Shown piece by piece: positions 59,582 to 64,000 of a DNA stretch of 64,000 bases (positions within the stretch are counted from its first letter, which is position 1; each line of letters opens with the position of its first letter). Source of the DNA: Candidatus Gastranaerophilales bacterium. GTDB lineage: Bacteria > Cyanobacteriota > Vampirovibrionia > Gastranaerophilales > Gastranaerophilaceae. The notes beneath the pieces were generated by a model. It was not told the origin of the DNA and ran no database searches. It saw only the letters and a list, made by a program, of their open reading frames with translations. A program made the position numbers and the translations under genes. Location: contig CALVEC010000008.1 of the NCBI GenBank assembly GCA_944326475.1, positions 22,160-86,159 on the forward strand, in the 5' to 3' direction.

Positions 59582-60423
59582 TGAAAAGCCCCGCAAAAGG
59601 ATTTTTTTCACATTTAACATTGATTTTCGTATCGTTATTATCGATATTTCCGTTCATCTGGCTTCTTTCTACCGCATTAAAGGGACCCGATGAAAATATA
59701 TTCCAATATCCGCCTGTATTTATACCGGAACAATTCACCTGGGCTAACTTTACGGGCGTTTGGAATCAAATTCCGTTTATGCTTTATTTTTGGAACAGTA
59801 TGATAGTGGCAGGTTTTACGGTGCTTTTGAATCTTATCTTTTCGGCACTTGCGGCTTATCCTTTGGCAAGAATGGATTTCAAAGGCAAAAAGCCCGTATT
59901 TTATTTGCTGCTTTCAACAATTATGATACCTTTTCAGGCAATAATGCTTCCTGTTTACCTGATTATTTTAAAACTGAACATGGTTGACTCCGTGAACAAT
60001 TTTATGGGATTTTTAGGATTGATACTTCCGTTTGCAGTAAACGCATTCGGAATATTTTTGATGCGTCAGGCATTTCTTGCAATCCCGAAAGAGCTTGAAG
60101 AAGCTGCATTTGTTGACGGCTGCAACGTCTTTCAAATCTGGTGGAAAATACTTATACCAATGGTCAAACCGACGCTTGCAGTGCTTGCAATATTTACATT
60201 TATAGGCTCCTGGGGTGAATTTTTATGGCCGAGCATTGTTTTGACTAAAAAAGCACTATACACACTGCCTGTCGGAGTTAATGACCTTCAGGGAATGTTT
60301 AGCGCAAACTGGAGATATATAGCCGCAGGCTCAATTATTGCAACAATCCCCATACTTGTATTTTTTATCGCAATGCAAAGATATTTTATCTCCGGAGAAA
60401 ACGACGGAGCTATAAAAGGATAA
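59581..60423 (+). CDS. Carbohydrate ABC transporter permease (MalG/UgpE type)
   Basis: 280 residues, six membrane helices. Family features: opening LIFVSLLSIFPFIWLLSTAL, FWNSMIVAGFTVLLNLIFSA, EAA loop LEEAAFVDGCNVFQIWWKIL, and tail FIAMQRYFISGENDGAIKG, which is the classic C-terminus of this subunit. It forms a heterodimer with the upstream permease. Translationally coupled by the 1-bp overlap. Confidence 0.93.
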   Translation: MKSPAKGFFSHLTLIFVSLLSIFPFIWLLSTALKGPDENIFQYPPVFIPEQFTWANFTGVWNQIPFMLYFWNSMIVAGFTVLLNLIFSALAAYPLARMDFKGKKPVFYLLLSTIMIPFQAIMLPVYLIILKLNMVDSVNNFMGFLGLILPFAVNAFGIFLMRQAFLAIPKELEEAAFVDGCNVFQIWWKILIPMVKPTLAVLAIFTFIGSWGEFLWPSIVLTKKALYTLPVGVNDLQGMFSANWRYIAAGSIIATIPILVFFIAMQRYFISGENDGAIKG

Positions 60424-60435
60424 TTTTACGGAAAA

Positions 60436-60609
60436 TCACATCGGATCTTCGGGTAAATAAAAATTTTTAGCGTCCAGTTTTTCTCTCATCAATGCATAAG
60501 TTTTGCAGCCTTTGACCGCGTTTTGATATTCCCGCACAATCGTTATCACATCGTCAGTGGACATTTTGATTGTACGTCTTCCGTATAAGTTTTCGATTAT
60601 GTTTGCCAT
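60436..60609 (-). CDS. 57-residue small hypothetical protein
   Basis: Reads MANIIENLYGRRTIKMSTDD and ends AKNFYLPEDPM. AGGTGG five bases before the ATG supports translation, and codon use resembles the neighbours. Probably helical and soluble (VITIVREYQNAVKGCKTY). It occupies most of the 288-bp gap between the permease operon and dnaX and converges on the permease gene with 12 bp between stops. No family recognised. Confidence 0.7.
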   Translation of the reverse strand: MANIIENLYGRRTIKMSTDDVITIVREYQNAVKGCKTYALMREKLDAKNFYLPEDPM

Positions 60610-60711
60610 ACACCACCTATTTCCATTCTGTTTATAGTATCGGAAAATATTTTTGGAACTTTAGAAATATCATAGTGCCGGTTTAGAAAAACTTTTACTG
60701 ATTTGAAATAT

Positions 60712-62565
60712 TTATTCAATTATTTTCCCGTTAAATACATCCAATACCATTTTAGCCTGGTCGGAATAATCAGCGGCTGTTATTTTTTTCTCCGCCTTAG
60801 GCTTCATTGATTCCTCAAGGTACTGTGCATTTTCTTCCTCAACAGGGTCAGGAGCTTTGGGCTGCGGTGTTTCAGTTTTTTTTTCAAAATTAATAACGGG
60901 TTTTGCCGCCTCCAGTTCATCGTGAGACCCGAGTCTTATTGTAATTTTTATATCAGAAACCCCGAAAAACGTCAGCGCAGCTTTTTTAAGCGGGTTGTGT
61001 TTTGAGTCTTCTTTTGCCTGTCTGACAAAAATTTCTTTTCCGAAAACAATCGTTATTTCCTCTGCTGTAACTTCAACAGGTTTGGATAAATTGTAGAAAA
61101 ACATACGTGAAGGTACGCTTTCAATGTTCTGCAAAATACCCTGCCAGTTGCTCAACATATCCCCCGACGGCGCTGCACTTTGCACCGGAGAATCATCGGC
61201 TTCCTGCGTTTCCTCGGGCTGCGCTTCGACCCGGGATTGAGCGGAAGGTTTATGTTCTATTGGTTCAACCGGTGCCGGAGTTATTTCCGGTTCCTGAGCT
61301 TTAGCGGCAGCCTGAACTTGGGGTTGAGGTGCTGCAACAGCAGGCTGGGATACATTTTTTACCGGCGGTGCATACCTCGGGGCAGGTGCAGTATGAGCAG
61401 GAGCAGCACCGGATTCAAGCCTTTCGATACGTTCAAGAAGCTGTGAATATGAGGAATACTTCACGCCTGACGCAAGCTCGATTATGCAAAGCTCAAGCCA
61501 TAGATACCTGTTTGTGGTATCTTTTATTTCTTTTGAATAAAATGACAGCCGCTCAATAATATACAAAAGCTGTTCAATTTCCGTATTTTCGCACTGTTCT
61601 CTGAGTTTTAAAATATTTTGCTCGCTAAGCTGTGTCAGTTCAATAGCAATCTCCCTGTCCGTACAGTTCTTAACAACAAGCATATTTCTGTAAAACTGAA
61701 TAAGGTTTGAGACGATTTGAAGCGGCTCATTTCCTTTGTTGTAGATTTTATCAAGAATTAGTATAGCGTTTTGTGTATCAGCATTCAGAATACAACTGCT
61801 CAACTCCAGCAGAATATCATAAGAAAGCCTGCCCAGAAGCTCGTTTACATCATCCGGCGTGATTTGTCTTTCAGTGTCCGCTACGCTAATCTGATCCAAA
61901 AGTGCCAGAGAATCGCGCATACCGCCCGCTGAACTTCTTGCAATAACAGAGAGAGCGTCATCCGAGATGTTTATATTCTCCTGCCCGGCAATAAACTTCA
62001 TGCGCTTTACAATATCATCGTTTGTTATTCTTCTGAAATCAAAACGCTGGCAGCGCGAGATTATTGTGTCGAGGACTTTATGCGGCTCTGTCGTCGCAAG
62101 TATAAAAATAACATTCTCAGGAGGTTCCTCAAGCGTTTTTAAAAGTGTGTTAAACGCCTCCGGCGTAAGCATGTGAACTTCGTCAATAATGTATATTTTG
62201 TATCTGCCGTGAACAGGTACAAACTGGATTTTTTCAAGAATATTTCTGGCGTCTTCAACTTTTCTGTTGCTTGCTGCGTCAATTTCAATGACATCAATAG
62301 GGTTAGAGTTAAGTATATCAAGGCAGCTCGGGCATTTTCCGCAGGGAGTGAGCGTAGGACCTTCAGCGCAGTTGAGTGATTTTGCAAGAATACGCGCAGA
62401 GGAAGTTTTACCGGTTCCGCGAGGACCGCAAAGCAGATAGGCATGAGAGATTTTGCCGAGTTTTATTGCATTGCTGAACGCCTTAACGATATTTTCCTGA
62501 CCAATAAGGTCAAGAAAGGTCTGCGGACGGTATTTTCTGTATAAAGGTAAGTATCTTTCTGTCAA
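60712..62565 (-). CDS. dnaX: DNA polymerase III subunits gamma and tau
   Basis: 617 residues. The clamp-loader AAA+ module fills the first ~370 residues: YRKYRPQTFLDLIGQENI, Walker A LLCGPRGTGKTSSARIL, zinc-binding CGKCPSCLD, Walker B IYIIDEVHML and sensor ILATTEPHKVLDTIISRCQR. A Pro/Ala/Gln-rich linker (~385-460) leads to a tau-specific C-terminal part. No obvious slippery A-run was checked as a gamma frameshift. Usually dnaX precedes ybaB-recR, but here that pair is 48 kb away. Confidence 0.95.
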   Translation of the reverse strand: MTERYLPLYRKYRPQTFLDLIGQENIVKAFSNAIKLGKISHAYLLCGPRGTGKTSSARILAKSLNCAEGPTLTPCGKCPSCLDILNSNPIDVIEIDAASNRKVEDARNILEKIQFVPVHGRYKIYIIDEVHMLTPEAFNTLLKTLEEPPENVIFILATTEPHKVLDTIISRCQRFDFRRITNDDIVKRMKFIAGQENINISDDALSVIARSSAGGMRDSLALLDQISVADTERQITPDDVNELLGRLSYDILLELSSCILNADTQNAILILDKIYNKGNEPLQIVSNLIQFYRNMLVVKNCTDREIAIELTQLSEQNILKLREQCENTEIEQLLYIIERLSFYSKEIKDTTNRYLWLELCIIELASGVKYSSYSQLLERIERLESGAAPAHTAPAPRYAPPVKNVSQPAVAAPQPQVQAAAKAQEPEITPAPVEPIEHKPSAQSRVEAQPEETQEADDSPVQSAAPSGDMLSNWQGILQNIESVPSRMFFYNLSKPVEVTAEEITIVFGKEIFVRQAKEDSKHNPLKKAALTFFGVSDIKITIRLGSHDELEAAKPVINFEKKTETPQPKAPDPVEEENAQYLEESMKPKAEKKITAADYSDQAKMVLDVFNGKIIE

Positions 62566-62664
62566 AATTCACTCCAACTAAGTCTGATTCATTGATGTAT
62601 AATATAATTATAATGTAAAGGAATTAAAAAAAACGCACATATTAAGTACAGTTAAGAAATTATT

Positions 62665-63531
62665 ATGAAACTAATCATACCTCAAAAGCTAAAACCCTCA
62701 TCCACCGTGGCATTTGTGTCTATCGCCGGAGAAATAACAAACAATGAATCAATCGACAGAGCTGAAAAATACTTTAAAAACAGAGGTTTTCATGTAAAAA
62801 AATATTTACCGGAAAAAAATTGCGCCTACCTCGGTGGTACGGATTCAGAGCGTTTGAATTTTTTACACAACGCGTTTGCTGATAAGACTGTTGATGCAAT
62901 AATAGCACTCAGGGGCGGCTACGGCGCTCTCAGGCTTATAAACAAAATCGACTGGCAGCTTATAAAAAACAACCCCAAAATTTTTGCGGGTTTTTCAGAT
63001 ATAACAGCGCTGCTTCTTATGATTTATAAAAAAACGGGATTGATGACATTTCACGCCCCCATGGTCTGTTCAGATTTTGGCGCGGATATAACGCAATTCA
63101 GCGCGGACAATTTCTTTGATACACTGCAAAACGGTTTTTCAGGTGCAAAACTTGAAAAATCAAACCAAAAAGCCCGCGGGATACTCTGGGGCGGCAACCT
63201 TTCGACGGTTGCATCTCTCTGCGGTACGGACTTTTTGCCGGAAGAAGATTTTTTGTTTTTTACGGAAGATGTAAATGAACCTGTATACAAGATAGATCGT
63301 ATGTTCACGCAGCTTACGAATATTGCTGCATTCAGAAAACATTTAAAAGCAATTATTGTCGGTGATTTTAGCGGTTTAGACAGCGAGGAAAATTTTGAGT
63401 CATATATAAAAAGTCTTTCATTAAGCTTAGGGGTGCCCGTATTTTTCGGACTAAAAACCGGGCATGAAAGAGACAAATTAACTCTGCCAGTCGGACTTCG
63501 GGCTGAAATCAACGGCAGCGAGTTGCAATAA
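62665..63531 (+). CDS. LD-carboxypeptidase (S66 family, LdcA-like)
   Basis: 288 residues, typical. S66 serine peptidases cleave the L-Lys/DAP-D-Ala bond of murein tetrapeptides during recycling; some members instead act on microcin-like peptides. Seen: opening STVAFVSIAGEIT, IIALRGGYGALRLINKID, nucleophile Ser in FAGFSDITALLLMIY, GILWGGNLSTVASLCGT, and catalytic His late in LKTGHERDKLTLPVGL. No signal peptide, so a cytoplasmic recycling enzyme. The ATG has no strong Shine-Dalgarno. Confidence 0.9.
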   Translation: MKLIIPQKLKPSSTVAFVSIAGEITNNESIDRAEKYFKNRGFHVKKYLPEKNCAYLGGTDSERLNFLHNAFADKTVDAIIALRGGYGALRLINKIDWQLIKNNPKIFAGFSDITALLLMIYKKTGLMTFHAPMVCSDFGADITQFSADNFFDTLQNGFSGAKLEKSNQKARGILWGGNLSTVASLCGTDFLPEEDFLFFTEDVNEPVYKIDRMFTQLTNIAAFRKHLKAIIVGDFSGLDSEENFESYIKSLSLSLGVPVFFGLKTGHERDKLTLPVGLRAEINGSELQ

Positions 63532-63605
63532 TCATTGCTGCGGTCAGAAAGACCAAAAGACCGGATAAATTTTATTTAACATCATGCCGTTCCCCTTCCC
63601 AACCT

Positions 63606-63760
63606 TCCCCAAGTCGGGGAAGGAGTTCTCTTTTAATTTTTATACGGCACGGAGAAACTTCGTTTCTCACTTAGCCTGCCTCCATCCGTAACGTGACATT
63701 TAGTCACCTTCCGGACGGAGTCCTTCCTCCCCGGCTTGGGGAGGGGTAGGGTGGGGAGTG
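63606..63760 (-). repeat. 155-bp palindrome-rich interspersed repeat, copy 2
   Basis: Inverted near-identical copy of 12444-12598, from TTCCCCAAGTCGGGGAAGGA to GGTAGGGTGGGGAGTG. Only 39 bp separate it from a full 151-bp element, so different repeat families cluster in the 469-bp terminal gap (63532-64000), which has no gene. Confidence 0.87.
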
Positions 63761-63799
63761 TTTAAATGTCAATAATCGTATTTTTTGCAAAAAACTTCT

Positions 63800-63950
63800 G
63801 TCATCCTGAAGCGATAAATCGGGGGTGCAGTGAAAATCGTGTGTGTTCAGGATCTTACACGCTTCGCGTTTTGCACAAAACACCGCGCCGGTAAGATGCT
63901 GAACATAGTAATATTGAAACGGGCACAAACGCCGGTCGCTTCAGCATGAC
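63800..63950 (-). repeat. 151-bp MITE-like element, full copy C
   Basis: Begins GTCATCCTGAAGCG and ends CGCTTCAGCATGAC, same 14-bp terminal inverted repeats and exact length as copies A and B. The flank after it (TTCTTGTTGGGC) also follows the solo terminal repeat at 33384. Confidence 0.88.
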
Positions 63951-64000
63951 ATATTCTTGTTGGGCTGAAAGCCAAACCTACAAAAATGAAAACCGTAAGA

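Overview
The window reads as a chromosomal segment of an AT-rich diderm bacterium, most likely a non-photosynthetic relative of Cyanobacteria (Melainabacteria/Vampirovibrionia, probably a gut Gastranaerophilales). This is inferred from three things: a response regulator that reads as cyanobacterial RpaB, an outer-membrane autotransporter together with glycan-lipid and peptidoglycan enzymes, and several unrelated hypothetical proteins with short disordered N-termini carrying a Ser/Thr-Phe-Gly/Lys type motif. No tRNA, rRNA, CRISPR array, prophage or intact transposase was seen.

Layout. 1-7.5 kb: rluD (cut by the window edge)-lspA-NTF2-like operon, divergent coaX, glyS-serA operon, and a small-gene/SpoIID pair. 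7.6-12.4 kb: HU, a leader ORF plus hairpin in front of a CpaE/TadZ-like ATPase, a hypothetical, RmuC, and the ybaB-recR pair. 12.4-13.1 kb: repeat-filled gap. 13.1-22.8 kb: an EF-hand-like small protein convergent with the S10-spc ribosomal operon, read leftwards from rpsJ to rplR. That operon stops after L18 and carries an extra unrecognised gene between L6 and L18. 22.8-29.9 kb: a CoA-transferase pair, a CoA-disulfide reductase with rhodanese domain, a coiled-coil hypothetical and clpP, bracketed by two ~0.5 kb inverted copies of a composite repeat. 29.9-33.3 kb: glyA-tagO/wecA-leuB operon. 33.5-42.4 kb: mostly unrecognised genes. These are a three-gene membrane/coiled-coil operon, a large repeat protein flanked by interspersed repeats, and an operon of membrane beta-propeller-like protein, membrane TPR protein and nucleotidyltransferase. 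42.8-49.6 kb: a small hypothetical, nifU-nifS iron-sulfur assembly genes, and a Pmp-like autotransporter followed by an ECF sigma/anti-sigma pair. 49.8-64 kb: rpaB divergent from thrS, a TPR protein-YkgJ operon, a UshA-like 5'-nucleotidase, a glycine-rich hypothetical, two orphan sugar ABC permeases with a leaderless-type promoter, a 57-residue small gene, dnaX, an LD-carboxypeptidase and terminal repeats.

Common themes. Promoters of the TTGxxx / TATAAT type are readable in front of many genes. At two, perhaps three, genes the -10 box lies only 6-7 nt before the ATG and no Shine-Dalgarno is present, which suggests leaderless mRNAs. The intergenic space is colonised by several non-coding repeat families. 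The clearest is a 151-bp element with 14-bp terminal inverted repeats, three full copies of which have exactly the same length. These repeats produce spurious small ORFs that should not be annotated as genes.
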